The notes: generated from the letters alone by a model not told the origin. Numbered from the stretch's first letter, positions 1 through 8,926 are shown. The stretch is DNA of 14,954 bases from Desulfuromonadaceae bacterium (GCA_030639985.1 DAOWKG010000292.1:1-14954); one strand, 5' to 3'. Numbers and translations: made by a program.

Positions 1-1
1 C

Positions 2-775
2 GATCATGAAGAGATGATTGATCGTGATGAATTGCGGCGGTTGGTTCCTGCTGTTGCTGACAATTGCGTCGGCGGGATTATCTGTCGGGCCGACGGTTAC
101 GCCAAGCCGATCAAGACGACCTTAGCTTATCGCCAGCGCGCCGATGTGACCGGGGTCAAAATTCTTGAACGCCATCCGGTTCACGCCATTGAGCGTTGCA
201 ATGACAGCTGGTTAGTTAAATCCCGGCAGCGCAGTTTTCAAGCACAGACCATCGTCAACTGCACCGGCGCCTGGGGTGACCGGATTGCCGCTATGGTTGG
301 TGATAGCGCTCCGGTCAAGGCGGACGCTCTGGCGCTGATGGTAACGGCGCGTACCGACCATTTTATTGATCCGGTTATCGGCGTTGCCAGCCGCAAGCTT
401 TCTTTCAAGCAGATGCAAAACGGCACCGTGGTGATCGGCGGGGCACTCCATGCCGAGGTGGTTGGTGATAAGGAAGGAACCAGACTCGATTTCGTCCAAC
501 TGCGCGAAAGCGCCCGTACGGTGCGTGAGGTATTTCCCCTAATGACCCATTTACCCATCGTTCGAGCTTGGGCCGGCATTGAAGGTGTGATGCCCGATAA
601 AGTCCCGGTTATTAGTGTCAGTCCTGCTGCTCCAGGTGTTTTTCATGCCTTTGGGTTTTCTGCACATGGCTTGCAGTTGGCACCGATTATCGGCATTGTC
701 ATGGCGGATTTGATCATTGATGGTCGTTGCGATTTCGATTTGTCGGCTTTTGCTATCGACAGGTTTAAAAAGTAG
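2..775 (+). CDS. FAD-dependent oxidoreductase, DAO family (5' partial)
   Basis: This is the C-terminal part of a glycine oxidase/sarcosine oxidase-type flavoprotein of the DAO superfamily, enzymes that oxidise amines or amino acids. The frame is open to the left window edge, so the ATG at 14 is probably an internal methionine and the N-terminal FAD-binding GxGxxG region lies outside. Two family hallmarks are visible. The segment VNCTGAWGDRI is the conserved strand-turn contacting FAD. Near the end, GFSAHGLQLAPIIG matches the C-terminal FAD-contacting segment usually written GxxGHGFxxAP. The substrate cannot be told from this half. It ends 47 bases before a solute-binding protein gene on the same strand, which would fit a role in amino-acid or peptide use, but that link is inference. 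The family call is confident; glycine oxidase, sarcosine oxidase beta-like and hydroxyproline or opine oxidase subunits all remain possible. Confidence 0.85.
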   Translation, partial: DHEEMIDRDELRRLVPAVADNCVGGIICRADGYAKPIKTTLAYRQRADVTGVKILERHPVHAIERCNDSWLVKSRQRSFQAQTIVNCTGAWGDRIAAMVGDSAPVKADALALMVTARTDHFIDPVIGVASRKLSFKQMQNGTVVIGGALHAEVVGDKEGTRLDFVQLRESARTVREVFPLMTHLPIVRAWAGIEGVMPDKVPVISVSPAAPGVFHAFGFSAHGLQLAPIIGIVMADLIIDGRCDFDLSAFAIDRFKK

Positions 776-792
776 TAAGCTAGATAGTAATC

Positions 793-822
793 TTGGCACT
801 TAGTTTGTAGAATGGTTATGAT
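793..822 (+). promoter_or_regulatory. Candidate sigma70 promoter upstream of the binding-protein gene
   Basis: A TTGGCA box (793-798) and a TATGAT box (817-822) are separated by 18 bases, close to the sigma70 consensus. The -10 box directly abuts the ATG at 823. Transcription would therefore begin near 829, inside the longest reading frame, which favours a downstream TTG start at 847. Chance matches of this quality occur in AT-rich gaps, so confidence is moderate. Confidence 0.4.
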
Positions 823-2463
823 ATGACTTCATACGGTGAGGCTTCGTTGCAATTTATCTGTATTATCTTCTGTGCAGTTCTTTTTGTGTTTATGCCGGTT
901 ACTACGGCATTTACAGCAGCCCCTTTGGTGTATTTAGATCAAGAAAGTTCGAGTGTCCTGCGCATCGGACTTAATGCTACTGGTGCCGAAACCCTTGACC
1001 CGCATATGGCTGCAGCTTTTAACGATCGGGTGGTTGTCGACATGCTCTTCAACGGTTTGCTCCGCTATGAGCCGGGCAATGCCCCTCACTTTGAGCCTGA
1101 CCTGGCTGAAAATATTCCGGAATCGTATATCCGCGGAAACCAGCAGATCTGGACTTTCCGACTAAAAAAAGGGGTGATGTTCCACCCCGGGCCAAACAGT
1201 GAGGCCTACGAACTGACCGCTGCCGATGTTGTCTATTCGTTTCGTCGGGCTGCCAATCCGCTTCGATCTCGCTATGCCGGTGAGTATAAGGGGATGACGG
1301 TGGAAAAGGTCGATGATTATACCTGTAACATCATCATGGAACCGCCCCTCTCACCGGTTCTTTTCTTTTCCAAAGTGGCTGATTATGCCGGTGGATTCAT
1401 TGTACCGAAAAAAGCCGTTGAAGCTATGGGGGATAAAGCCTTTCGGGCGCATCCGGTAGGGACCGGGCCATTCCAGTTTGGCGATTATAAAATGGTGAAA
1501 AAACTGACTTTACAGGTAAATGAGCGCTATTTTCGCGGTCGACCGCAGTTAGATGCAGTGACGGTTACGTTTCTTCCGGGCAAGGGAGCCAACTATAGAG
1601 CTTTTAGCAACGGTGAAGTGGACGTGATTCGTGCCGGTTATGAAATCGATACCCAGAGAAACCTCCCGAAGGAAACGATTGTCGATGTTTTTGGTGTGCC
1701 TGAGGTGGCGTTGATTCACTTTAATACCAGTGTCAAGCAGCTTGGCGATATCCGGGTTCGACGTGCGATAGCGCACGCTCTGGATCGGAACCGATTTCTT
1801 GCACTTTTTGATGAATTGACAACGACAAATGTATATTCTCCGATCCCCGAGCCTTACCTGCCGGGTGGCTTGACCGAGGAACAAGTCAAGGAGCTTGAGC
1901 TGGATTATCCGTTCGATTTGGATAAGTCTCGCTCTTTACTGGCAGAATCAGGATTTAAAAACGGGTTTTCTCTGGATGTTGTGGCGACAAAACTGAACCA
2001 TGTCCTGAAAAATTACCAGAGTCTTAAAGCTCAGTTGGCACATATAGGTATCCGTATCAACCTGAAAATTGTCGACCACTCGACGATGCACCGGTTGATT
2101 CGCCTAAATAAGAGCGCAATCATCATCTATGAAGCTTGGCGTCCTAATACTGATGCATTTTTAAGCCGTTTTTTCCATTCCGATTCGATTGTTTTATCCG
2201 GGAAGAACCCGGATACGAACTTTTCCCACTATCGAGAAATCGACAATCTGGTCGTCTTGGCCAGGGAGGAGATGGATCAGCAGAAACAGATCCGCCTCTG
2301 GGAATATGCGCAGGCTAAAATTCTCGAAGATATGGTTGCCTACCCGCTGCATTATCGGAAACGGGTTTATTTGCGGCGTGATTACGTCGATTACGGGCAT
2401 TCTCTCAACTCGTCAATGGCGCTTTATCCGCAGGTTACCGAAAAGACACGGGTGTTGAAGTGA
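823..2463 (+). CDS. Periplasmic solute-binding protein, family 5 (peptide/nickel type)
   Basis: This 546-residue protein resembles DppA/OppA-type extracellular solute-binding proteins (SBP_bac_5), which bind peptides or similar ligands in the periplasm. A hydrophobic signal peptide covers residues 9-32, with likely cleavage after TAFTA. No lipobox cysteine is seen, so it should be soluble and periplasmic. Family features include TLDPHMAAAFNDRVVVDMLFNGL near the mature N-terminus, the ADVVYSFRRAANP segment and HPVGTGPFQFGDY. The ATG at 823 lacks a ribosome-binding site. An in-frame TTG at 847 has GGTGAGG five bases upstream and still leaves an intact signal peptide, so it may be the true start. 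No transporter permease or ATPase is adjacent. Instead the stop overlaps the GTG start of a sensor kinase (GTGA), suggesting a role in signal perception. The ligand is unknown. Confidence 0.88.
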   Translation: MTSYGEASLQFICIIFCAVLFVFMPVTTAFTAAPLVYLDQESSSVLRIGLNATGAETLDPHMAAAFNDRVVVDMLFNGLLRYEPGNAPHFEPDLAENIPESYIRGNQQIWTFRLKKGVMFHPGPNSEAYELTAADVVYSFRRAANPLRSRYAGEYKGMTVEKVDDYTCNIIMEPPLSPVLFFSKVADYAGGFIVPKKAVEAMGDKAFRAHPVGTGPFQFGDYKMVKKLTLQVNERYFRGRPQLDAVTVTFLPGKGANYRAFSNGEVDVIRAGYEIDTQRNLPKETIVDVFGVPEVALIHFNTSVKQLGDIRVRRAIAHALDRNRFLALFDELTTTNVYSPIPEPYLPGGLTEEQVKELELDYPFDLDKSRSLLAESGFKNGFSLDVVATKLNHVLKNYQSLKAQLAHIGIRINLKIVDHSTMHRLIRLNKSAIIIYEAWRPNTDAFLSRFFHSDSIVLSGKNPDTNFSHYREIDNLVVLAREEMDQQKQIRLWEYAQAKILEDMVAYPLHYRKRVYLRRDYVDYGHSLNSSMALYPQVTEKTRVLK

Positions 2464-4277
2464 AGATATACACTAAATATTTATTGATAACGTTGCCGAT
2501 GGTGTTACTGGCACTTATGGCCGGAGCCGGTATTACCTATTACCTCTCCAGTCAGGCGTTGGGAAATCTGGCTAAAAATTGGCTGGAGACCCGGCTTACT
2601 GAGGCGGTGCAGACAATTGCGGCTAACGAACAGTTTTTGCGGCGCTACGAAATAACCGATATCGTTTCTGGAGTGAAAAAAGCCAAATTTGATGCCACCA
2701 GAGAACTTGGAACGATAAAGGTCGGAGAACAGGGGTGTATCTTTGTCGTTGAAAAGAACGGGCACGTCGCCATTCATCCAGACCAAGAGCGGGTTGGCAG
2801 CGATGTCAGTGGCGAAGCCTGGTTTGCGACCATGCTCAAGCAGAACAAGGGACGGCTCGACTACGCTTGGAACGGACCGAAAAGTTTGGCCGTTTTTGAG
2901 TATTTTCCCTCGTGGGAGTGGTATGTGGTGGTCAGCGATCCGTTGGATGAGGTTTATGGTGCCATCACCAGAATGCGGATACCCCTGCTTGTTTCAGCAG
3001 TGTCGGGATCGTTTCTTCTTTGCCTGTTACTGGCTTTTTTGGTGCGCAGAATGATTCATCCCCTGCGTTTGCTGGCTGAGGGTGCGCAAAAGATCGGTCA
3101 TGGGGAGCTGGATACGCGAATAGCCGTACATAGCAGTGATGAACTGGGCGAGTTGTCGAGCGCTTTTAATATCATGGCCGAAAAGCTGCAACATAATCAC
3201 GGTGAACTGAAACGGAGTGAACAGCATTTTCGTTCATTGATTGAGAATGAATCGGGAATTATCATGGTTCTTGATGCCGAACGGAAGGTTCGCTACATCA
3301 GCCCATCCCTGCTACGGGTCCTGAATTATCAGGTCGATGAGCTGATCGGCAGTAATTTTACGACTATGATTCATCCGCATGATCAGGAACTTTTTGCCGT
3401 ATTTTTTCGCCAAACGCTCGATTCTCCAGGGCAAAACAGGACGGATGAATTCCGCCTGCTCCACGCCCAGGGTGACTGGCGGGTTTTTGAGGTCTTTAGC
3501 CAGAATCTGCTTGAGGATGAGGTTGTGTCGGGTATTGTTCTCAATGCACGCGATATTACCGTGCGTAAAGATTTTGAAGATGCGCTGAAGATATCTGAAA
3601 AGCAATTACATTTGTTGATGTCACAGTTATTGGAGGCACAGGAAGTGGAGCGTAAACGACTTTCTTCAGAATTACACGACGTTGTCGGGCAGAACCTCCT
3701 TTTGCTCAAGTTTAAAATTACCCAAGTGCAGAATATTGTTGGTATTGAGCAGGAAAATTTGACGGAGAATTGTGAAGAAACCCTCGACTATATCGACCAG
3801 ATTATTGAAAATATTCGTCGTCTCTGCTGGGACCTGATGCCTTCCGATCTGGAGGACCTGGGGTTGGCAGCTGCTGTCAACAGTCTGGTTGAGGATTGCG
3901 CTCGGCACTATAAACTTGATATTGCAATTGATCTGGATGAAATTGATGATATTTTCGATCCGCAAGTACAGATCATCGTTTATCGTCTGATTCAGGAATC
4001 GTTGACGAATATTGCCAAGCATGCCGATGCTGAGGCCGTACGGATTGAAGTTAATTGTGAAAGTGACAGTGTCTGTTTCGTTATTGAAGACGATGGTATC
4101 GGTTTCGACCTGGAAAAAGTTTTTGCCCGATCAGGGCATAAGCGCGGAATCGGTCTTTCGGCGATGCAGGAAAGAGCTCGGAGCGTCAATGCTGAATTGG
4201 AGATCAAGAGTAGCGCAGGGCAGGGAACCAAAATCAGTTTCATAATTCCGTTGAGGCAGGAGCTCATTCATGAATAA
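2460..4277 (+). CDS. Sensor histidine kinase (Cache-HAMP-PAS-HisKA_3-HATPase)
   Basis: This is a 605-residue membrane kinase of the NarX/DegS-like HisKA_3 group. An N-terminal membrane helix (about 8-30) and a second helix (about 173-195) flank a periplasmic Cache-like sensor domain that includes GCIFVVEKNGHVAIHPD (92-108). HAMP follows at about 196-245, PAS at about 253-370, and the dimerisation/phosphoacceptor region near 390-460 with predicted phospho-His406 in SELHDVVGQ. The ATP-binding domain shows the N box QESLTNIAKHA (512-522, Asn517), the D box EDDGIGF (543-549) and GIGLSAMQERA (563-573). The start is GTG, overlapping the stop of the binding-protein gene by four bases, so translation is coupled. 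Its 3' end overlaps the response regulator by eight bases, making the pair cognate. The sensed ligand is unknown; the neighbouring binding protein is an obvious candidate to present it. Confidence 0.95.
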   Translation: MKIYTKYLLITLPMVLLALMAGAGITYYLSSQALGNLAKNWLETRLTEAVQTIAANEQFLRRYEITDIVSGVKKAKFDATRELGTIKVGEQGCIFVVEKNGHVAIHPDQERVGSDVSGEAWFATMLKQNKGRLDYAWNGPKSLAVFEYFPSWEWYVVVSDPLDEVYGAITRMRIPLLVSAVSGSFLLCLLLAFLVRRMIHPLRLLAEGAQKIGHGELDTRIAVHSSDELGELSSAFNIMAEKLQHNHGELKRSEQHFRSLIENESGIIMVLDAERKVRYISPSLLRVLNYQVDELIGSNFTTMIHPHDQELFAVFFRQTLDSPGQNRTDEFRLLHAQGDWRVFEVFSQNLLEDEVVSGIVLNARDITVRKDFEDALKISEKQLHLLMSQLLEAQEVERKRLSSELHDVVGQNLLLLKFKITQVQNIVGIEQENLTENCEETLDYIDQIIENIRRLCWDLMPSDLEDLGLAAAVNSLVEDCARHYKLDIAIDLDEIDDIFDPQVQIIVYRLIQESLTNIAKHADAEAVRIEVNCESDSVCFVIEDDGIGFDLEKVFARSGHKRGIGLSAMQERARSVNAELEIKSSAGQGTKISFIIPLRQELIHE

Positions 4278-4920
4278 TTATAAGATTGTTCTCGCTGATG
4301 ATCATGTCATGCTCAGGCATGGGCTTAAATCGATCATAGAGAGTAATGACGGTTTCGAGGTCATCGCCGAAGCGGATGATGGTGCGGAATTATTGTCTCT
4401 GTTGCACAAAGTAACGCCGGATCTTGTGATTCTGGATATCTCCATGCCGAAAATCAGGGGGATTGAGGCCGCCGCAGAAATTTCCAAAAACTTTCCCGCT
4501 ATCAAGACCCTGATTCTGACCATGCACAAAGGTGCACAGTATCTGCACCACGCACTGTCGGCCGGGGTTGAAGGTTACCTGCTCAAGGAGGATGCACCAA
4601 AGGAAATTTTCACCGCAATTGAAACTATCCGCCGGGGAAATAAGTACATTTCTCCGTTGTTGTCGTCTGGGTTGACCGACGAAATGGCCAGAGCATATCA
4701 AACCGGGGAATTCAAGATTATGTCGACTCCACTAACCCTGCGGGAACGACAAGTGTTGAAGTTGATTGCCGAGGAAAAGACCAACAAGGAAGTTGCTGAA
4801 CTGTTGAATATAAGTCTGCGTACTGTTCATCATCATCGTGCGTCGTTGATGCAGAAGTTGAATATACGTAAAACTGCTGGTTTGGTCAGGTATGCTATCC
4901 AGAAAGGCTATATTGACTGA
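4270..4920 (+). CDS. Response regulator, NarL/LuxR family
   Basis: This is a 216-residue two-domain transcription regulator. The receiver domain (about 4-120) has the acidic pair Asp10-Asp11, phospho-acceptor Asp56 in VILDISMP, Thr84 and the conserved Lys106. The C-terminal LuxR-type helix-turn-helix (about 155-212) contains TLRERQVLKLIAEEKTNKEV and LNISLRTVHHHRASLMQKL. A Shine-Dalgarno AGGAG (4258-4262) sits seven bases before the ATG, inside the kinase reading frame, and the genes overlap by eight bases. The matched architecture (HisKA_3 kinase plus NarL regulator) makes this the cognate partner. Target promoters are not evident; the operon itself and nearby oxidoreductase or transport genes are reasonable guesses. 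Confidence 0.96.
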   Translation: MNNYKIVLADDHVMLRHGLKSIIESNDGFEVIAEADDGAELLSLLHKVTPDLVILDISMPKIRGIEAAAEISKNFPAIKTLILTMHKGAQYLHHALSAGVEGYLLKEDAPKEIFTAIETIRRGNKYISPLLSSGLTDEMARAYQTGEFKIMSTPLTLRERQVLKLIAEEKTNKEVAELLNISLRTVHHHRASLMQKLNIRKTAGLVRYAIQKGYID

Positions 4921-4965
4921 TTTTCTGGAAACAGCCTCCCCTCTGGGAAACTTTTACTGCTGCAG

Positions 4966-6600
4966 TTATGTGGCTTGATGATCCCGGCCGGTTTTGTGTA
5001 GATAATACTCGTAATCACCTTCGTAGCTGGTCATTTTGCCATGGTCGATTTCAAAAACTCGATCAACCAGAGAACGGAGAAAATGGCGATCGTGACTGAC
5101 CAGTAGTACCGTGCCGGTAAATTTTTGTAGTGATTCCAGTAGTACTTCACGTGATTGGATGTCCAAGTGGTTGGTTGGTTCGTCAAGAATCAACAGGTTA
5201 AGTGGCCGACCAAGCAGGGTCGCCAGTACCAGCCGTGATTTTTCACCACCAGAAAGTTTATCGACCCGTTTATCAACATCATCTCCCCGAAACAGGAAAG
5301 CGGCACAGAGATTACGTAGTACCCCGATTGTTTGTAGCGGTAAGGCATCCTGAACCGTTTCGAAAACGGTCTTTTTGGGATCAAGTACTTCCATCGAATG
5401 TTGACTGAAATACCCGGCCGAGACATTGGCACCGATAGTAACTGAACCTTCGCTAGGTTCGATCTGTTTAGCCAGGATTTTTAGAAAGGTCGATTTTCCG
5501 GCACCGTTGACCCCTACTACAGCAATTTTATCCCCGCGTCTGACCAAACCAGAAATGCCAGAAAAAACTGGTTTGTTGCCACCCTCATCAAGTGACCAAC
5601 TTTTTCCTAACGCTTTGCTCGCAATAACATCATCACCACTGCGTGGTGGTTCTGCAAATTCAAATTTAACCGTTTTTTGCTCTGCTGGCAGTTTGATCCT
5701 CTCAATTTTTTCCAGCTTTTTCACCCGTGATTGAACTTGGGCGGCATGGGATGCCCGGGCAGCGAAGCGGGCAATAAAGTCTTCTTCTTTGGCGAGCATT
5801 TCCTGCTGCCGTTTATGGCTTGCCAGTAATTGCTCGCGCCTGATTTCCCGTTCACGCAGATAAAAATCGTAATTCCCCGAATAGTTGGTAATTGTGCCAT
5901 TGCTAACTTCAACAATTCGTGAGACCAGGCGGTTCATAAAGTCGCGGTCATGACTGGTCATAACCAGTGCCCCCTGGTAGTCATTTACCAGCCAGTTTTC
6001 CAACCAGATAATCGACTCTACATCAAGGTGGTTGGTTGGTTCATCAAGGAGTAAAACATCGGGGTTCAAGGTGAGAATTTGCGCCAGCGCAATCCGCATT
6101 TTCCAACCACCGCTGAAATTCTCGACCGGGCGATTATAGTCGTCAGGACCGATTCCAAGTCCGGTGAGAACTGCTTGCGCACGGGATTCAAGATCATATC
6201 CTCCCCGGTGTTCATATTCTTGTTGGGCGTTACCGTAATTTTCGAGCAGCTTAGCCATTTCATCGTCTGGGAGGGGATCGCACATTTGGGCTTCCATCTG
6301 GCGGATATCTTCTCCTAGTGCTACCGTGACTTCAGAAGCTGCGATAACTTCTTCCAGCGCACTACGTCCCGACATTTCTCCAACATCTTGGGAGAAATAG
6401 CCAATGACGGTTTTCTTGGCGCAGGAAATTTCTCCACTGTCTAGCCCTTCCTCACCGGTAATTAAACGAAATATGGTCGACTTGCCCGCACCGTTTGGCC
6501 CCACCAGTCCGGTTCTACTGCCGGGCAGTATCTGAAACGCAGCATTTTTGAACAAAACTCGGGTGCCGTGTTGTTTGGTGATATTTGTCAGATGAATCAT
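4966..6600 (-). CDS. ABC-F family ATPase (two nucleotide-binding domains, no membrane domain)
   Basis: This is a 544-residue soluble ABC-F protein, a family that acts on ribosomes (translation factors related to EttA/YbiT/YheS/Uup, some conferring antibiotic resistance). Domain 1 has Walker A GPNGAGKST (34-42), signature FSGGWKMR (162-169) and Walker B LLLDEPTNHLD with catalytic Glu187. Domain 2 has GVNGAGKST (363-371), signature LSGGEKSR (449-456) and LLILDEPTNHLD with Glu474. The charged linker between domains (about 241-325, with many Arg, Lys and Glu) is the family's P-site tRNA interaction region. No transmembrane helices are present, so it is not a transporter. The start is supported by AAAGGT five bases before the ATG. 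It lies 28 bases after an aminotransferase gene on the same strand and is probably last in that operon. The exact subfamily is undecided, so no symbol is given. Confidence 0.95.
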   Translation of the reverse strand: MIHLTNITKQHGTRVLFKNAAFQILPGSRTGLVGPNGAGKSTIFRLITGEEGLDSGEISCAKKTVIGYFSQDVGEMSGRSALEEVIAASEVTVALGEDIRQMEAQMCDPLPDDEMAKLLENYGNAQQEYEHRGGYDLESRAQAVLTGLGIGPDDYNRPVENFSGGWKMRIALAQILTLNPDVLLLDEPTNHLDVESIIWLENWLVNDYQGALVMTSHDRDFMNRLVSRIVEVSNGTITNYSGNYDFYLREREIRREQLLASHKRQQEMLAKEEDFIARFAARASHAAQVQSRVKKLEKIERIKLPAEQKTVKFEFAEPPRSGDDVIASKALGKSWSLDEGGNKPVFSGISGLVRRGDKIAVVGVNGAGKSTFLKILAKQIEPSEGSVTIGANVSAGYFSQHSMEVLDPKKTVFETVQDALPLQTIGVLRNLCAAFLFRGDDVDKRVDKLSGGEKSRLVLATLLGRPLNLLILDEPTNHLDIQSREVLLESLQKFTGTVLLVSHDRHFLRSLVDRVFEIDHGKMTSYEGDYEYYLHKTGRDHQAT

Positions 6601-6628
6601 TAGTTACCTTTAGAATAGTAGCGATTGG

Positions 6629-7786
6629 TTATAGTTGTTGCAGTCGGGCGATGGCTTGAGGTATCTGGGAGCTTTCTATGTTGCCAAAAGAGAGGCGTAA
6701 ATAAGGTTCTAACCCCGCGCCAAAAGTTTCCCCCGGCAGGCAGATCAGGTTAGCTTCGGTAAGTAGTCGCTTTGCCGCTTCTCTCCCTGTCAATTTATCC
6801 CACGGGTGTTTGATCCACGCGAAAAATGAGCCACTGGCTGCTAGCTCAAAGCTGGTATTTGCGAATAAGAAATCGGTTTTAAAGCGATCGTGTCGTTGTC
6901 GCATTGTTGTGGTGTTTGTTGCTACCCATTTATCTAGATGACGACAGCCGAATTCAAGAGCCAGTTGCGTTGGTCGAGGCTGGCACACTACCATGCTATC
7001 CTGAACTTTCAATGCCTGCTGAATAAATTTATCTGCTGCAATTAAGGCACCGCAACGGAGCCCGGTAATCGCAAATGTTTTACCAAATGAAGCAATCTGG
7101 ATAAACGTTTCTGCCCAATCTGGTCGGCTGAAGAGTTGGTGTGGAGTCTCTCCTATGAAAGCATTATAGGTTTCATCCAGAACCAAGCTGATGTTGTGTG
7201 CTTGCGCCAGTTCAAAAAACGAGTCAATTTGTGGCGGAGAAATTACTGCTCCAGTTGGATTGCTAGGTGTGACCAGCAGGATCGCTTTAGTTTTTGCGGT
7301 GATCAGGCGTTCGATTGTTTTAAGATCGGGTTGGCCGGCAGTTGCAGGATCAAAAGGGGCATAGACAATTTTAATCCCCAGAGCCTGTAATCCCATCGGG
7401 TGATCAAAATAGGCCGGTAATTGGACAATTACCTCATCGCCAGGTTGACAGCGGGTAGAAAAAGCCAGCCAAAAGGCTTGGCTGGCGCCAATGGTCAGAC
7501 AAATTTGTTCACGGACGGGTGAGCTTCCGTAGTGGCGCTGGTACCAGTTGCAAACTTCATCCCGTACTTCTGGCAAACCTTCATCGGGGCTGTATTTGAA
7601 GGTGAGGGGGTTATCGAGTTCATTTTTTAAGTGGTCAATCAACTCCGCCGGTGGGGAGTAGCTGGGAACTGCCTGGCACAGATCTATCAATGGTTTTTCT
7701 GCCGGAAAGGTGCGACCGGTGAGCCAGCTTTTTACTTCAGTAATTGGTGGAGTCTGGATTTTGCTAACTTGTCTGGATATTTCCAT
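6629..7786 (-). CDS. PLP-dependent aminotransferase, class I/II (fold type I)
   Basis: This is a 385-residue cytoplasmic aminotransferase of the aspartate aminotransferase superfamily. The cofactor lysine is predicted as Lys236 in IASFGKTFAITGLRCGALI. Other PLP contacts are Asn176 in TPSNPTGA, Asp204 and Tyr207 in LVLDETYNAF, and the substrate carboxylate Arg364 in YLRLSFG. FKYSPDEGLPEVRDEV (63-78) is the usual substrate-entry segment, and length matches the family. It starts six bases after the stop of an M20 peptidase gene, whose last codons carry AGGG as a possible ribosome-binding site, so the two are translationally coupled. The amino-acid substrate cannot be told from sequence alone. 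Pairing with a peptidase suggests use of amino acids released from peptides, which is inference. A C-S lyase (PatB type) is a less likely alternative. Confidence 0.9.
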   Translation of the reverse strand: MEISRQVSKIQTPPITEVKSWLTGRTFPAEKPLIDLCQAVPSYSPPAELIDHLKNELDNPLTFKYSPDEGLPEVRDEVCNWYQRHYGSSPVREQICLTIGASQAFWLAFSTRCQPGDEVIVQLPAYFDHPMGLQALGIKIVYAPFDPATAGQPDLKTIERLITAKTKAILLVTPSNPTGAVISPPQIDSFFELAQAHNISLVLDETYNAFIGETPHQLFSRPDWAETFIQIASFGKTFAITGLRCGALIAADKFIQQALKVQDSMVVCQPRPTQLALEFGCRHLDKWVATNTTTMRQRHDRFKTDFLFANTSFELAASGSFFAWIKHPWDKLTGREAAKRLLTEANLICLPGETFGAGLEPYLRLSFGNIESSQIPQAIARLQQL

Positions 7787-7792
7787 TTTAGG

Positions 7793-8926
7793 TTATGCCC
7801 TGCGGATAATTTCTACTAATAATTCACTGGTTTTTACCATGTCATCGACCGCGATATACTCATTGATGGTATGAAACTTTTCCATTCCAGTGGCTAAAAT
7901 GACCATTTCAATACCGTTGCCATTAAAGATATTGGCATCTGATCCGCCTCCGGCAGCACGGATCTCCTGAGGTCTGTCAACGGCATTACCGGCTGCGGCA
8001 ATTATTTGAAGAATTGTGGAGTCTTCTGCTACGCACATATTTGGAAATTCTTCAATCAGTTCCAGCGCCATTGAGGCTTGTTTGGTTTCAGTACCAATCT
8101 CTATGGCAGCATTTTTCACTTCCGCTTCGACGGCACTGATGATTGCTTCGGTATATTTGCGTAGTTTATGGCTGTCGTGACTACGGACTTCACCACGTAA
8201 ACTTACCTGCTTCGGGATAATATTTGTCGCCAGGCCGCCGTGAATAGTGCCGATGTTGGCAGTAGTTTCGTGATCGATTCTCCCTAAGGTCATATTAGCA
8301 ATTGCCCGGCTGGCAATCTGGATGGCTGAAACTCCCTGTTCGGGACAAACTCCAGCGTGAGCTTCATGACCATAAACATCAATTTTAAACCGATTTGCTG
8401 CCGGAGCACGATTAATTACGATGTCGGTACCACCGGTATCGAGGGCAATGCCACGCTGCGCTTTAAATTGGGTGAAATTGAGTTGTTTCACCCCGAGCAG
8501 ACCCTGTTCCTCACATATCGAGATAACAATTTCTAGCGCTACATAGGGAATGTTCTGTTCGTTCAAGACTTCGATTGCCTCAATAAGTTCGACTATTCCA
8601 GACTTGTCATCAGCGCCCAGAATCGTATCCCCCGCACTAGTGAAAATGCCATCATTTAAAACTGGTTTAACGTTTTCTGCTGGGGTAACAGTATCCATAT
8701 GCATTGAAAATAGTAACGGTTCACCGGTTTTGGTGCCGGGTATCCGGGCAATAAGGTTGTTGCTATTGCTGCCGATGGTCGCCCCCGCATTGTCAAATTC
8801 GACCAGTGCACCTAATTTTATCAGGCGTTGTTCAAGATATGTAGCCATCGCAGCTTCATGAAATGATGGGCTGTCGATAGCTGTCTGGCGCATAAATTCG
8901 TCGCAGATGCGTTGCCGGTTTATCAT
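7793..8926 (-). CDS. M20 family zinc peptidase, PepT-like
   Basis: This 377-residue protein resembles the peptidase T-like M20 metallopeptidases, cytoplasmic di-zinc aminopeptidases acting on small peptides. Metal and catalytic residues are in order: His76 and Asp78 in SMHMDTV, Asp106 in LGADDKSG, Glu139-Glu140 in CEEQG, Asp163 in LDTGG, and His352 near the C-terminus in KFHTINEYI. The central lid/dimerisation domain spans about 178-285 and contains YGHEAHAG and the NIGTIHGG segment. Length is slightly below E. coli PepT (about 408) and fits the PepT-like subgroup. The start is well supported by AAAGGGAC about seven bases before the ATG. A good minus-strand promoter lies at 8966-8994. It is the first gene of the minus-strand operon. 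The substrate could be di- or tripeptides or another N-acylated amino acid. Confidence 0.93.
   Translation of the reverse strand: MINRQRICDEFMRQTAIDSPSFHEAAMATYLEQRLIKLGALVEFDNAGATIGSNSNNLIARIPGTKTGEPLLFSMHMDTVTPAENVKPVLNDGIFTSAGDTILGADDKSGIVELIEAIEVLNEQNIPYVALEIVISICEEQGLLGVKQLNFTQFKAQRGIALDTGGTDIVINRAPAANRFKIDVYGHEAHAGVCPEQGVSAIQIASRAIANMTLGRIDHETTANIGTIHGGLATNIIPKQVSLRGEVRSHDSHKLRKYTEAIISAVEAEVKNAAIEIGTETKQASMALELIEEFPNMCVAEDSTILQIIAAAGNAVDRPQEIRAAGGGSDANIFNGNGIEMVILATGMEKFHTINEYIAVDDMVKTSELLVEIIRRA

Noticed and set aside
14..16. ATG at 14 as the start of the flavoprotein gene
   Set aside because: The frame is open to the window edge and the protein lacks its FAD-binding N-terminus, so it is a partial gene entering the window.
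212..579. Overlapping antisense and out-of-frame ORFs inside the flavoprotein and other genes
   Set aside because: They have no recognisable domains and no ribosome-binding sites, and are fully covered by well-supported genes on the other frame or strand.
4921..4965. Possible bidirectional terminator between the response regulator and the ABC-F gene
   Set aside because: Only a four-pair hairpin (TCCC/GGGA) with an interrupted T-run is present, plus a direct rather than inverted GGAAAC pair. Too weak to annotate.
5162..6052. Near-identical GGTTGGTTGG-containing stretches around 5168 and 6030 as a direct repeat
   Set aside because: Both encode the DEPTNHLD Walker B segment of the two ABC domains in one gene. 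The similarity is domain duplication, not a separate repeat element.
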